A DNA stretch of 63,384 bases from Cruorifilaria tuberocauda (Eukaryota > Nematoda > Chromadorea > Rhabditida > Onchocercidae), in assembly GCA_013365365.1 (NCBI GenBank), contig JABVXU010000324.1, positions 1-63,384 of the forward strand, read 5' to 3'. A model generated the notes under the pieces. That model saw only the letters and a program-made list of their open reading frames with translations, was not told the DNA's origin and searched no databases. Below are positions 13,501 to 25,577 of this stretch, in pieces; position 1 is the first letter of the stretch, and every line of letters starts with the position of its first letter. A program made the translations under genes and the position numbers.

Positions 13501-15154
13501 AAGAAATAATTGAAATATGAATAATGAAGAGTGGCAAAAAAAAGTTTAAAGTTTGAAATGATCGAATTCGTTCTTTTTCTTTCCTCTACAAATTTATGAA
13601 TGAGATGAATTTATTGAATTATTTGAACTTTCATTATTTCTCCATTTTGTTTTTTTCTTAAATTTATTTTTGCTAATTTTTAAGCTATCAAAAATTTAGA
13701 ACTGAAATATGACATCATTGAAAAATATTCATATTTACTGATTATTGTTAATCAATTGAAATTATTCAATTAAAAATAATTAGCTTTTAACATTTTTATA
13801 ATAAATTCTGTACCGATAAGATGATAAGATGATAGAATGAATCATATCATTAAAATTAAAATGATAAGGTATCTATTTAGAAAAATGAAATAGTAGAAAA
13901 TAGTAAAAGGAAGAGATGAAAAAATTTATACATCAGGAGAAAATATAAAGTTATTCGAAATATTTAATTTTATGTTTAATGTGATAATTATCACTTATCA
14001 TTTTCATTTTTTTTTTAGTTCAATCAATGGATGAATTATTTTCGGATTTTCCGTTAAATTGATATTTTCATTAATTTCTTGTTACAAATGATTTTTTAAT
14101 TATTTGATATTTTTTGTCATTGAAGTCCTTGAAATTTTTGAAATTGAAAAAGTTTTCAGGAACTTCAAACGAATGATTTCATTTATTTCGTTCATATTAA
14201 TTACTCAAAGTACATTTGAAAATCATTTTTTTTTCATTCATTCAAATTACATTATATACATATCATTTACAATGCGCAGTTCATTTTTAAGAAAAAAAAG
14301 AAATCAAAAATAAACCATTTCATTCCGATTATTTCCTTACGTAATTATCATTATTCAAACTGTTCCATATAAAAAATATGAGAAAGAAATGCTGAAATTA
14401 AAATAAAACGAAAGTAAGAGAAGAAAGTGAGGAGCTTTTCAAGTTAATAATTTTATCAGCTATCCTGTTCCTATCTAACATATCACTGATTATTCATTCT
14501 TTCAAATTATATATTTATATATTAAGTAAAGGTAATATTTAAATTACAAGCAATGAAAAATCTTTAATGTATAGTAAATTAATGAAAAAAGTTGATAGCG
14601 ATAGATGAAATGATCGAAAATCCCATTTATCTTGATCATTCGTTTTATCATGAATTCAATTGAATTAAATTAAATTAATCCTAATTATCCTTTTCAAAAT
14701 TTAATTTAAACATGGGTGAACAACGAAAAAAACATCAATAAACTTTGAACTTAATACGTTTGTTTGAAATTAATAATGATAAATCGCAAGTTTTTATGTA
14801 ATCTTTCACTTATCTCCTCTCTCTCTCCCTCTCTCTCTCCTTCTTTTTCTTTCAAATATAAATAAAAATGACAATTACTTTAGAATACTTCATCTTATTT
14901 AACTGATAATTTTGTTAATTTAAATTTGATAAAAAAAAATAACGCCCAAATTTATTAAATATGAACATCGTTAAGCATTATAGATTTTCCTGAATCTTGC
15001 CAATGATCCGTTTGCGCAATTTCAGGAATGAAACAAACCAATTGATTATTTCCAATGTGAATTAGCTCAAAGAATGCATATCAAGACCAAAGATGCAATG
15101 TTTTAAGTTAACAAAATCAATCTGAAAATGCTAGAAATACTTTTTTTATTTCTT

Positions 15155-15330
15155 CTCATAACTTAGCTAACTTACATCATTTCTATAATTTAGCTAACTT
15201 GTCTTGCTCCTTTCTATAACTCTGCTAACGTCACTTACAACTTGGCTATTTCGACTTTCTCTTCATTCTCATAACTTAGCTAACTTAATCTTTTGTAACT
15301 TGACCATAACTTTGGTTAATCTAACTCATT
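15155..15330. repeat. Degenerate ATAACTTAGCTAACTT repeats
   Basis: About five to six diverged copies of a 16-base motif related to ATAACTTAGCTAACTT at irregular spacing. Two copies (about 15158 and 15271) are nearly identical. It looks like an old tandem array. Confidence 0.6.
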
Positions 15331-16300
15331 CTCAAATGCCAGCAACAAAAATTGTCTTCAAAGATAGACATTAAGCAATCGCAAGTATGTATAGGAAATT
15401 TTATAGGTCAAGATGGTACTTGTTTAGTTATAAATTACAATTATGAAAATTGTTTGCACAAATATTAAATACTAAAATTTTGAAATAAAACTTTTGTTTG
15501 CTTCAAAAATATTTATTTAATGATTTTAGCAAAATTTAGGTTACGTTTCAATTACAATTGTTTGCTTATCTGCTTCGTTTTTTTCCCCTTTACAGAATAT
15601 GAAATGAATGCTTTGAAAATGACACCATAAATTCAATCAGTTTGACCTTGCTCATGATCTTGTCGTTTTTTTTCACTTTTTCAGGATGTAAAATTTCGTT
15701 CAACAAAAATTTAATCATCTGCAAGTATTGTTAAAATTATTGAAATTCAATTATTAAATTATTAAATTAGAAGGATCACTATTAAATTAAACCATAGATT
15801 TAACTATAAACTATATTTTTTTACTTGATTTGATATATTTATCAATTTTATCATTTCAATATCGAATTGAACAAAAGACGTAAAGGACATAAATTGAAAG
15901 ATGTTAAATTTAATTTCTTATATATTAAATAAATAGATAAATAATACAAAAAAAAACACATTGATTTTTCAATAAAAAATAAAAAATGAAATTTATGTAA
16001 ATTGTTAAGATGAAGAAAAAAAAGAAATGTGATCAGTTGATTTCATTTTATTTGATTGCACTTTTAAAAAGTTTTTTTTTCAACTAAAATCAACTATATC
16101 AAACGTTTTCTTTAATTAATTAAATTTTAGGTTTTAGTCAATTGTCCAAATTAAAAAAATTACATCGAATGCTAGAAAGAGATGACAAATTCATATCGAA
16201 AATATCAGTTAGTGATCATATAATTAACAAAATGGGACAGATTTATTGCATTTCGCTTCGCCGGAAAAGCTATGAGTAATAAATGAGAAGATAGTCTCAC

Positions 16301-16425
16301 CGGATCGTGATCGGGCCGGTGGACACTTTCACCGGGACTGGATAGATGGATAATTTCTGGAATTGGCTGGGAGGTGTTTGATTGTTGATTGTTGAGAAGA
16401 AGAAAAGTCCGTGGGATTTTAGCAT
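16301..16425 (-). CDS. Possible first exon of an unknown minus-strand gene
   Basis: An ATG at 16425 opens a 41-codon frame that begins MLKSHGLFFFSTINN and ends PVKVSTGPITIR, directly followed by a good donor, CG|GTGAGAC. The segment is clearly GC-richer than its surroundings and lies head to head with the OTUD3 gene about 1.1 kb away. I could not find a following exon with matching phase (2 nt carried), so this may be chance. The alternative is a promoter or 5' element of OTUD3. Confidence 0.22.
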
Positions 16426-17513
16426 TTCTGCAATCATTACATTGCTATGTTCCTTCCCTTATCTAGTCTTTCCATTTCTGTCATACAGCAAGATTTCTGG
16501 AGGATGTCACATTGCTCAGTGTTTCATTAATGTTTCATAAAAGCTTAAATATTGAAGAAGAATTCTCAGTCACATCAATATATCGATAAGTTTGTGTGCA
16601 TGCCAAATTTTAGGTTTATTTCAGTATATTGAAGAAATCTTGGGATATTAATAGCTCATGAAGAGGAATTAATTGGAAACCATTGAATTCTCAAATGTGC
16701 TGTACAATATAGTAATCAGGAAAAAAGATTTTCGAAAATGATATCAATGAGCCGAAATATAAATTTTTGAGAAAATGCTACACTTGAGAGAGTGTTGCAG
16801 TGCACTTCATCTTCTGAACATTATTCCTAATCTTTTTCCACATTTATCCTAAAGTTTGGATGAATCGTATTTCGTATGTTCGTATGTTCCCTATCCGTGA
16901 CTTCTCCGATAGGATTGCTCAGCTTTTTGTTGAAACCTGATTTTATCCACTCATATATTTTCACTGGCGAAACACTTTGCATTCATTGATCAGAAAGTTT
17001 TTGCGCAGTAGTCATAGGTTTCATTCTCTGCTTCGGTTTACCCTTATTTGCTATTAACGCGTTTTTCCTCCTGTCGTAATGAATTCCACATTTGCAATAT
17101 TCACTTAATGGTAAGAGATAACATCATAATATTGTCTGAGAATAATGTTCTGTTTCATGCTGTCAGTAATTTATCATCTTAATTGAGTATTTACTGATCT
17201 TATTTCATAAATTGTAGCAGCAAACATGTGCAAAATATGCGATGCATCTTGGATCTTAAAGATAACTTGTTTATTATTCATTAGTTTTATTTAATCTTCA
17301 AAAGCTATTTGCACTCTTGTTGAACTTGAAAACACTATATGTTTGATCTTCCTCTATTCTTTCCGTATTTTCCAGATAACATTTTCTATATTAAAAAATT
17401 TCAGAGTGTAACATTCAAACATTGCAGCGCATTTTAATAGGAGCAACGTATTTATTATTTGTTGCTTTGATTTGTCCGGTCAAAGAAATAGTCGCTTGTG
17501 TTGTGTGAACTTT
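16426..17513. other. Upstream region of the OTUD3 gene
   Basis: Composition is less AT-rich than the 9 kb before it, consistent with promoter or transcribed 5' sequence. An acceptor-like site, AAATTTCAG, ends at 17404, and another (ATTGCAG) lies about 24 bases further on. Either could be the trans-splice site 86-110 nt before the start codon. Confidence 0.45.
17404..17405 (+). other. Candidate trans-splice acceptor for OTUD3
   Basis: AAATTTCAG|AGTG with no donor visible just upstream; spliced-leader addition is inferred, not shown. Confidence 0.35.
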
Positions 17514-20500
17514 ATGGCTCGAAAGAAGGAATATGGCGGTATGGCCGCTGATTCCAGCACTGCTGCTAGTAGTGCTGGAAAACGTATAACAAAAAATAAT
17601 GTGTCGAATGATACGCAGTGTAAAGTGGATTTAAATCGTTTGAATCCAACTTCTAAACGGAAAGAGGTATATTTTTCTATAAAGTAAACCTTATCTGTAT
17701 TGTAACACCATTTATTTGGACCTTAACTCCTAAAATGAAAATAATTCGATTCTCAATATTTTTTGTTGGTTTTTTGTTTTTGGTTGTTGCTTTAATGTAA
17801 TTTGAAATATTAGCTTTTTTGCAAAAGTAGGAAGTTTTCGGTCTTTTAATCTGGTACAAAATTACGTGCATTTATAATTTACGTTGCAGACTACATATCC
17901 GGGAACGAGTGTACGAAATGTATATGATGTTGCCGATTTGCGTGCACAACTCGGATCTTTTGGTTTAACTGTTCGAGATATTCCAGGAGATGGCAACTGT
18001 CTTTTCAGGTAACTTTTTCGTTTTTTTTTTGTATGTCTAAAATTTGCCAACGTTTAAGAAATGATTAGTTTAATCATGTGTGATTGTAGTCATACTATTT
18101 TAATCTTTGTATACTTGATAAACTTGATTTGGTGCGTGCCTTCATTTGTAATCTCCATTAAACTGCCCTTTTTCTTTTTCAGGGCTTTGGGCGATCAGTT
18201 AGACGGCCACACAGGAAATCACCTAAAACATCGTCTTGATACAGTTCGGTATATGATAAACCATCGCGGCCACTTTGAACCTTTCATTGATGTCCCTTTC
18301 GATCGCTATGGTTGGTGTTCTTCTAAAGCTTTTTGATGAATTTATTTTTTTTTAAGTTTATATCTTTTTCCTAAATGTCGGCTTTCCGATTTCATTGGTT
18401 TTACAGCTCGATGATCTAATTTTTTGGTTATCATATTTTCTCTTCAAAAATACAGATCTTTGCTTCTATTATAACTTCTTTAAACATGACACATTATGAA
18501 ATTTGGAATTTGATTTTTAACCAAAAAAGTTTAAATAATTTGGGGAATTTGAATATAGAATAATTTTACATTAAATCTCAGTTTCTTAAAAGATCATCCT
18601 ACTCGTGTTTCATATACTGTCGTTATTGTTTATTAAATATAGATAGTTTGATATGAGACGCAAAACGAATGTAAAGGTGTGCTCTGGTGTCCAGTAAATC
18701 CAGTGAAACATGGAGTTGATATTAGGAATTTGATTCTTTATATTATTCTTTACAGTAAGTGATCTGAGCCGCCCCGGTACTTACGCTGGCCAAGATGCGC
18801 TTGTGGCGTTTGCACGTTTGCACGAAGTAAACATAATCATACACCAACTGAATAGACCGCTGTGGAAGATTCAGGGTTCTGAAGATAGTAATGCTCCTGA
18901 GCTTCATCTTTCGTACCACAATGGTGAACATTATTCGAGCGTTCGTCGTTTCGGTGATATCGCCAATACTCCTGCTGGAATTCGCATTATGGTATCAAGC
19001 TATCATTTCTAGAAAAAAATTTATTTGATTTCTTTGGATTCGATTTTTATTAACCGTAAATATCCTAGTGAGAGCCTATCATAAAAATCTAAAAAAGTTT
19101 TAATCCAAAGAGGTAATTCACCATTATTGAAATATGAATGTTGTATGCTGAAATATGCTGTAACTTCTATTACTTTAATACTCACGCTGGTAAATAGCAA
19201 TCAAATTGGTCAAGTTCGAGCTCTGGATTTCATTTTTTTTTCTGTCATACACTTGCCACATTCAGGAATCACGGTTCCAAAAAAAAAATAAAAACGTAGT
19301 TGCTTCCATCTATCACAGGAATACTTTTTGGTGCACTCATAAATTTAGCTATGCAGTGATCTACAAAAGTAATGTTTAGTGTGTAAACTGAACTACATGA
19401 ATAGAAGAAAATGAGTAATTCAGTCTAGAGCTATGGTATTAGGGTAATTTTATTTATCAAGAATAAAAAGATGTTTTTTGCAGGCTCCAACAACTGTTCC
19501 GTGTTGTGCATCGCACAGTGTCTACACTTCCACGAAACCTATCACTTCACATGCAAATTCTGGTAATTTGCAGCAATCTGCAACAAGTTTACATAAACAT
19601 AATGTAAATGCTTCAACTGAAGGAGCTGTTCATACGTATTTATATGGGGAGGACGAATTTACTACTTTAGTTCATGAAGTATGCTGCATTTTTCTTCGTC
19701 TTTTTCCCATTTAATTTCATTAGTACGTGTTTTATATTTCATACAAAATTATAAATAGAATGTTGTACATAATTTGTTATTACAGTTTAAAGAAAAAAGA
19801 AAATTAGTTTTTAATTTCATGATATCTTCAGATTTATAAATAGTGTTATTCTTTACTTCATGTCATTGATCAGGTTATGAATCGTACTGGATGCCGTGAT
19901 GCTAGCTTGGCTACAGAGGCTCTGATAGAAAATTCGGGAGATTTAGATCAGACTGTTGATTATCTACTGTCGGTCGCGTTATTTGTTGCCCCAAATAATG
20001 ATGATAATATTTCAAAAACGATAAGCGAAAGTGATATGGAAATTACAGGTAAGTGCTCTTACTTTTATAATTTGATTCCGGCTGCAAAGATTAAGTTATC
20101 GAACAGGAATGAATATTGAGATTGAGTAAGATTAGCATGTACTTTTGATTATGGTTATTATTGGAAATCTATCAAACTGGCGGTGGTAAGTAATACCAGT
20201 AACATTTCGACAATATATATTTAAAAAACATTTCCGGACTCTTTTTTAAAAAATTTTCCTAATGAAATTCTTTATGATTTCTTTCTTTCTATGATAATCT
20301 AAGATTTGTATGTTATCACTGCAGTTTTTTTCTATTTTAGAACATAGATTATTGAAAGGCCGAAATACTGGCGATATTGACAGGCATCGTACTTTACCAG
20401 CTTGTCCAAGTCATGGTGGTATTCAGGTATTCTTTCTTATCTTTTGTACTAGTGAGAATTTTTGATCGTTCTTGTTTGTAGAAAGAAGCATTTTAAATTT

Positions 20501-20852
20501 TATAATCTTCTGGATCCATACTTCTTATTCGACATAGACTCTTCCGGATAAGTTAAATCAGTTAAGTTAACATGTTGAACTATATGTATTTATCTATTAG
20601 TGGCTTGGAGTATCCATATTTTGAATGGAAAGCTATTTATCACTTTTCTATGAATTTTTCTTGCTCGGAAACAAATCAGCCATTGACAGGTATCGTACCG
20701 CACTGAAAAAAGTGAGCGTATTTTTTAACTTGTGAATGTTTTAGCTGATAGCTTCTGAGCAACAGGAGAAACGGGGGCGGAAGCAAGATGGTGGTAATAT
20801 ACCGGAAGAACATCTAAACAAACAGGGCGATCTTCGTTTTTTGACATTGTAA
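17514..20852 (+). CDS. OTUD3: OTU-domain deubiquitinase, OTUD3 type
   Basis: Eight exons: 17514-17666, 17890-18008, 18183-18310, 18756-18991, 19484-19678, 19874-20048, 20341-20426 and 20745-20852. They join in phase to 399 aa, about the length of human OTUD3. The OTU domain covers roughly residues 65-200, with nucleophile motif DGNCLFRALGDQ (Asp85, Cys88) and catalytic His192 in [15 protein letters not shown]-like domain near 275-315 contains [20 protein letters not shown] and [10 protein letters not shown]. The C-terminal tail is basic and polar. Known OTUD3 proteins cleave Lys6- and Lys11-linked ubiquitin chains in the cytosol. The ATG at 17514 is the first in frame; a possible spliced-leader acceptor lies at 17404. 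The AATAAA at 21414 is a candidate poly(A) signal, which would give a 560-nt 3' UTR. Confidence 0.93.
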
Positions 20853-21950
20853 TTACGCTGTCCTGATATCTCACCATTCGTTCTTTCATTATACTTTTTC
20901 TAGATAGTTTGCAATTTTAATCATCGGTTTAATGAAAACCTTTCAATTTCATTTAGTTTTATTATAATGTTACGGTTATTATGCTATTGTTCTTAGCTGT
21001 TTTGCTTAACAATGAATACTTGAGCTTCAGCATGATGGTTTTGCTTAACTCTTACTTAAGCTCAATATCTCGAAGCATCTTTCAACATTGTGATATCCAA
21101 AAGGACTTGCCGTAATATCGATGAGGAGTGAAGTTTATCTCTCTATTTATCTTTGCAATGATAATGCCAACTCCCAATCTGCTCTTTTTTCCTCCGAATA
21201 AAAAAAATTTAAAGAGTAATCGAAAATCCATTGCATTAGAATTTGGTAGAATATCATTATTTTATATATGTGTGCACAGTTTGCATTTCAACGTTAATTC
21301 TATTCAGTCGTGGTTATTCATGCCCCTTTCTTTCTTTCCTATAGTGAAGAATGCTTGTTTTAGTGATTGCTTAAGTGAGAATTATTTAGTCCAAACTGTA
21401 TTAGTTACTTGACAATAAACAATACAGGATTTCTTTCCCTTCTAATTTGTTTCTTGCAACAAATGTCATTCTAACGATACACAAATAGCGAGTAACCCTA
21501 AATTGCTATCACAGTAACATTCATATTCGTCAATAAATGTAGCATTATCTTCCTTGTCTTTCTATCATTTATTTTAGCATTCTCCATTTTTTTTTATTAA
21601 ACTTTAAATGTAATTCTGATGATTAGATGGAATTAATTTCTTTTGTTCTAATTTCAATCATTTTGTGTGATGCTGCTATTAGGATGCGTATGTGCTCATA
21701 TGTAAATTTATCATGTTTTAGTATTATTTATTGTTAATAAATTCTTATATATATATCAGTCACTCTGATAGTTTGCTAATCTTTCCATGTTTCATGAGGG
21801 AGAACATTGTTATTGATGTAGTAGAAAATATTTAAGTTGTGTGATGAAATCATGAAACTCTAGCATGAATGGGAGGTTAAGTACACTGCGATATATCGTT
21901 GATCTAAGAATATCAACTTTATAATGTACTCTAAACGTGCATCATAGGCC
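20853..21950. other. 3' region of the OTUD3 gene
   Basis: No coding exon is visible. AATAAA at 21414-21419 is the best poly(A) signal. Confidence 0.5.
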
Positions 21951-22335
21951 GCATGCACTGCATATGTTGTTTTGTTGTGCAGTGCATCAACTATAAATGG
22001 GGAGGAGGAGGAGTTTGCACCATTCACTCATATAACTGCAAGCTTCAGCAAGTTAACTTGCATGCCCCGCCCTGCGCGCATTGCCCCACCCTTCGAAGGT
22101 TGCTTGCCACTCAGTTGTTGGTTGGGTCCATCAGCTGCAATCCGACGGGTTCACTACTGGTACTGCTGCCGCTGCTGCTGCTGCTGCGATGCGGTTATTG
22201 TTGCTTTTCCCCTGCACTCTAGTACTACTTGCATATATATATATGTACGCGTGCACTCGTTGTACAAAAAGTGCACTCCTCTATGTTGTAAATACATCAG
22301 CATGCACTTATGTATATGTTTACGCGTGTGCATGT

Positions 22336-22372
22336 ATGCATGCGTGCGTATGCGTATGTGTATGTGAGTGTG

Positions 22373-22412
<40 letters not shown>

Positions 22413-22423
22413 TGTGTGAGTGT
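22336..22423. repeat. (GT)n microsatellite with GAGTGT imperfections
   Basis: A near-continuous GT tract follows GTATGT and GTGAGT units. It accounts for the long open frames on both strands here. Confidence 0.9.
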
Positions 22424-24360
22424 TATTAGTAGCAATATACGGCCTTGTGCTATCTCATAATGCTACGGTAGCATCTCTCTCCCTCTCACAACGTTGTGAA
22501 ATATCGATGCGATAGCGCTCAATCCCACTCCGTGCACCCCTCCATTCACTCTGTCTCTCTGTGCAACGAATCGTAGCTCGCTCGCTCGCTCGCTGAGACG
22601 CGTCGCTTACCTTTCCACTTCTCTTCTATTTCTTCACTACCGAGGATTATCGACTGGGTTGGGCCGTGATTTGTTTGGATGTTGGCCAGTATTTTCCCAC
22701 TTTTCCACTTGGCGCTTGGGAATCAAATATCTCTCTGCTTGATTCGTTCATTGGGGTGTATTGCGTGAGTTACGTGGATGAAACGCTTTCCTCTCCTCTC
22801 TTTCTCTCTCATACACACAGCTTCAACGTATTCATCATATGTAAAGCATCCATTTTAAATTTGCTTTTTAATTTTTAGAATTGTCATTCCAAACATTTTT
22901 TTTCTCCTCTATTCCATCGCTCTGTTAGCATTTTATGTTGTGTTTTCATCGAGAATGTAAACAAATAGATGAAGATTTTTTCTAGCTATATTGTGTACAG
23001 TGGTTTTCTATCAAACCGTCCGTATCCTAGAATTCTTTACTAGATCTTCATTTATGATCATTGCAATAATCGTATAAGTTGAGTAAGTAAATTGATTTAT
23101 GAGGCTCCCGCCGATAGTTAACAAACGCAGGCAATCATTCGAGCGCGTTTATTTCGTTTCATTCATTAAAATAAGCTCATCGGATAGCAACAACTGTTAA
23201 TGGATGCGTATGTCATCTGCCTTTATGATTCCCATCAAGCTTACCAGAGTGTCGCTGGATTGATTGTGAATATTTTTCTTACTAATGCTTTTAAAAAAAA
23301 AATGACTTGTTGCATTTAATCCCACAAAGATACAATTTCTTTTGCTCTTTTTAATGTTTCTGAAGCATAGCTATTCATTGTTGCAATCTAGCTAACAAAT
23401 AACAATTTACCACACCGCTTCATCCATAGTTAAATTTTAAATTCGCGCAGAAATGCCTCAGTTCGCTTTTGATGAAAATTTCTCCCGCTCATAGCTTAAG
23501 AGTTTTTTTTCCTCTCCAACATAGCAATCGTCGTTTCAATTACAGTATAGTTGTCGCCTCTATGGCATCTCGTCTTTTTGAACATTTTGTTTATTAGCAA
23601 TAAGTTTATCATGCGAATCATTATTGACAAGATTTTTTGATATGGGACGTGGCAGACGTAAAATCAAAGCTAACCTATGTTCGGTATATCCTTTTCCTTT
23701 CTTTGTTGTTTTCTTTGTCACTCGATGCTAGCTTTTTCATCATCACTTTGCTTCTCTCACTACGATCTTTTCTTTCTCTTCCGTCCGATTGATTCACAGG
23801 AAGTCAGCTGTTTTCTTGCAATCATTTTCCATTAACTCTCTCAAACATCATTGCGATTCCTTATTTATATGAATATGCTATGCCAATGAATATCGTTTCC
23901 AAATGGTTCGTAATTTTTTTTTCTTCGAATTACTTCCCTTTGCAAATGATATGTGTAAGCTTTCAAGAAATGAGAAAAGCGATATATTGTGAAGGTGATG
24001 GGAGGAGGGTAGAAATGAGGTAAACTGGAAGAGTGAAGAACTTATCATGCTCTAATGCTCCGTTATCATTTTCATCACGGATAAATGTGGTATACTGTAA
24101 GTTTTCAGTTGTTTTTCGACCCATTCCTTAAGTTTCTTTCGCAATTCTGATTTGGAAAAAGGTTGAATGGCTTGAAAGAATGAGGGAAGCATTCATAGGA
24201 CATATTGCTGCGCGGTGGTGGCGGGTATTTCCTGATACACCGTGGGAGGGGGAGTAATGGTCGGCTGAGTGGGTATGGATTGTTCTGCTGCTGGTAGTGA
24301 TAATGTAGCGGTAGCAGTGGTGATGATGATGATCACCGGTGATAGGATGAAGGAAGGAGA

Positions 24361-24436
24361 GGTCAGTGTGATGATGATGATAATGGCTGATCATAAGGTG
24401 GAGAAAGGAGGGGTCAGTGTGATGATGATGATAATG
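24361..24436. repeat. 25-bp direct duplication in a GAT-rich stretch
   Basis: Two identical 25-base segments at 24361-24385 and 24412-24436, each starting GGTCAGTGTGATG, 51 bases apart, with GATGAT runs around them. Confidence 0.8.
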
Positions 24437-24593
24437 ATGCTGACGGAGAGGTTTGGTCTTCCTGCGTTTTCTTGGTTTATGCTAACTCACAATGCGAGTA
24501 CTGCAAAGGGAGGGAGAGAGAGAGAATGACTGAAGGGGACAAATACGGCGCAGAGGACAGGACATGCATGATGGCATGGCAGTGATACGCTCG

Positions 24594-24983
24594 CTAGTCA
24601 ATCAGCTTGCGCTCTATTTCTCGATCTCGGAGAAGTTTGTTAAGATGCTGCGAGCGTTTGACATGCTCCTCGTCGAGAGTGCGTAGTTTGCTGTGTGGGT
24701 CGAATAATAGCATATGTTTGACAGTGGTGGGTTGAGGGAGGAGAGCGGTCGTCGTATCAACAGCAATTCGATTCGATATAGCAGTGAGAAGGGAAATTTG
24801 GAGAGGCAGTTTAATAGAGTAGGAGAAGGGATGGGAATAAATGGGAGGTGCAGAGTGGAGGGGTAAGGAAGGTTGTGAATTTGGCGGTGATGTTGAAGAT
24901 TTTATGGTCACTGCAGCACGGGAGAGGGAGGTTCGCATTGGCGAATTGCCACAGGAGTGAACCGAACCATTGCTCGCAAGCAT
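24594..24983 (-). CDS. Possible terminal exon of an unknown minus-strand gene
   Basis: A 129-codon frame from the ATG at 24983 to a TAG at 24594. The frame stays open about 21 codons further upstream, to a possible acceptor (AAAACAG) near 25046. The middle is Ser/Pro-rich. The end is charged and helix-prone, with KLRTLDEEHVKRSQHLNKLL followed by RDREIERKLID. It does not consist of repeats, unlike other open frames in this island, and the terminal part looks like a genuine C-terminal helix. I do not recognise a family and found no upstream exon in phase. It could also be chance in GC-richer DNA. Confidence 0.3.
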   Translation of the reverse strand: MLASNGSVHSCGNSPMRTSLSRAAVTIKSSTSPPNSQPSLPLHSAPPIYSHPFSYSIKLPLQISLLTAISNRIAVDTTTALLPQPTTVKHMLLFDPHSKLRTLDEEHVKRSQHLNKLLRDREIERKLID

Positions 24984-25379
24984 CTGTTGGCATCTGTATC
25001 CGTGCGAAGATTTAACGGCGCTCTCTTCCAGGCTCTGTTTTCCATACTTTTAGTACTGTGACTGTGCAGTGTACACCTCTTTCATTTCCCAGTGATAGAT
25101 GAAAGTCGAGCGAGCGTACGGCGTCCGATCCTGCCGTGATTTCTATTGTTTGCATGCTGCCCATTTCTGTGACATCTTTGCATCTCACCCCTCAGCTCAG
25201 TTCTCTTTCTACCTGCCAACATGCTGTGTCAAAGTTTGAGTAGATGATGGCATGTTACATTTGCAATCAAACTGACTGTATGCTCTCTGTGTAATTGCAA
25301 ATGTCACATTATATCATCGTTCTGCGCTTCTTCCAGATCTTCATTAGCTCATCTACATTGATCGATAATTTTTTTTCCA

Positions 25380-25381
25380 GG
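25380..25381 (+). other. Candidate trans-splice acceptor
   Basis: TTTTTTTTCCAG|GTG, a very strong acceptor, 197 nt before the start codon of the acidic-protein gene. It would make 25381-25577 the 5' UTR. Spliced-leader use is inferred. Confidence 0.5.
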
Positions 25382-25577
25382 TGATTCTGAAGCCTCAAAC
25401 ATCTCTATTCCTTTCTCACCTAACATATATGCTGCTGTTACGATTACATTTTGCGTTTCATCAATTTGATTCATATTTTTTAAAGTTATCATTGATTGAT
25501 TGTAGGTTCCATTTGTACTGCATATTACCGTAACAGCATAATCATATTGTGAAAATTCCGACATCAGCAATAAAAAA

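Larger units (their letters stand above)
7077..16300. other. Long AT-rich intergenic region
   Basis: No gene could be supported over more than 9 kb. It holds a 37-bp tandem repeat, GA-rich tracts near 11290-11350, degenerate repeats near 15155-15330, and two slightly GC-richer islands (about 9960-10170 and 12160-12290) with open frames but no consistent splice partners. The ORFs seen here are short and have biased composition. Confidence 0.55.
21951..25380. other. GC-richer, microsatellite-rich island
   Basis: The base composition rises sharply near 21950 and falls again near 25350. The island holds a CTG run near 22168-22188, a GT tract, a GCTC run near 22573-22592 and GAT runs. It precedes the acidic-protein gene and may be its promoter or an upstream non-coding exon region. 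Open frames here are mostly products of the repeats. Confidence 0.55.

Noticed and set aside
22154..22435. Open frames on both strands (Thr-His and Val-Cys runs)
   Set aside because: They are translations of the GT microsatellite and its edges.
24128..24529. His-rich and Met-rich open frames
   Set aside because: Products of GAT/ATC repeats with no splice or codon support.
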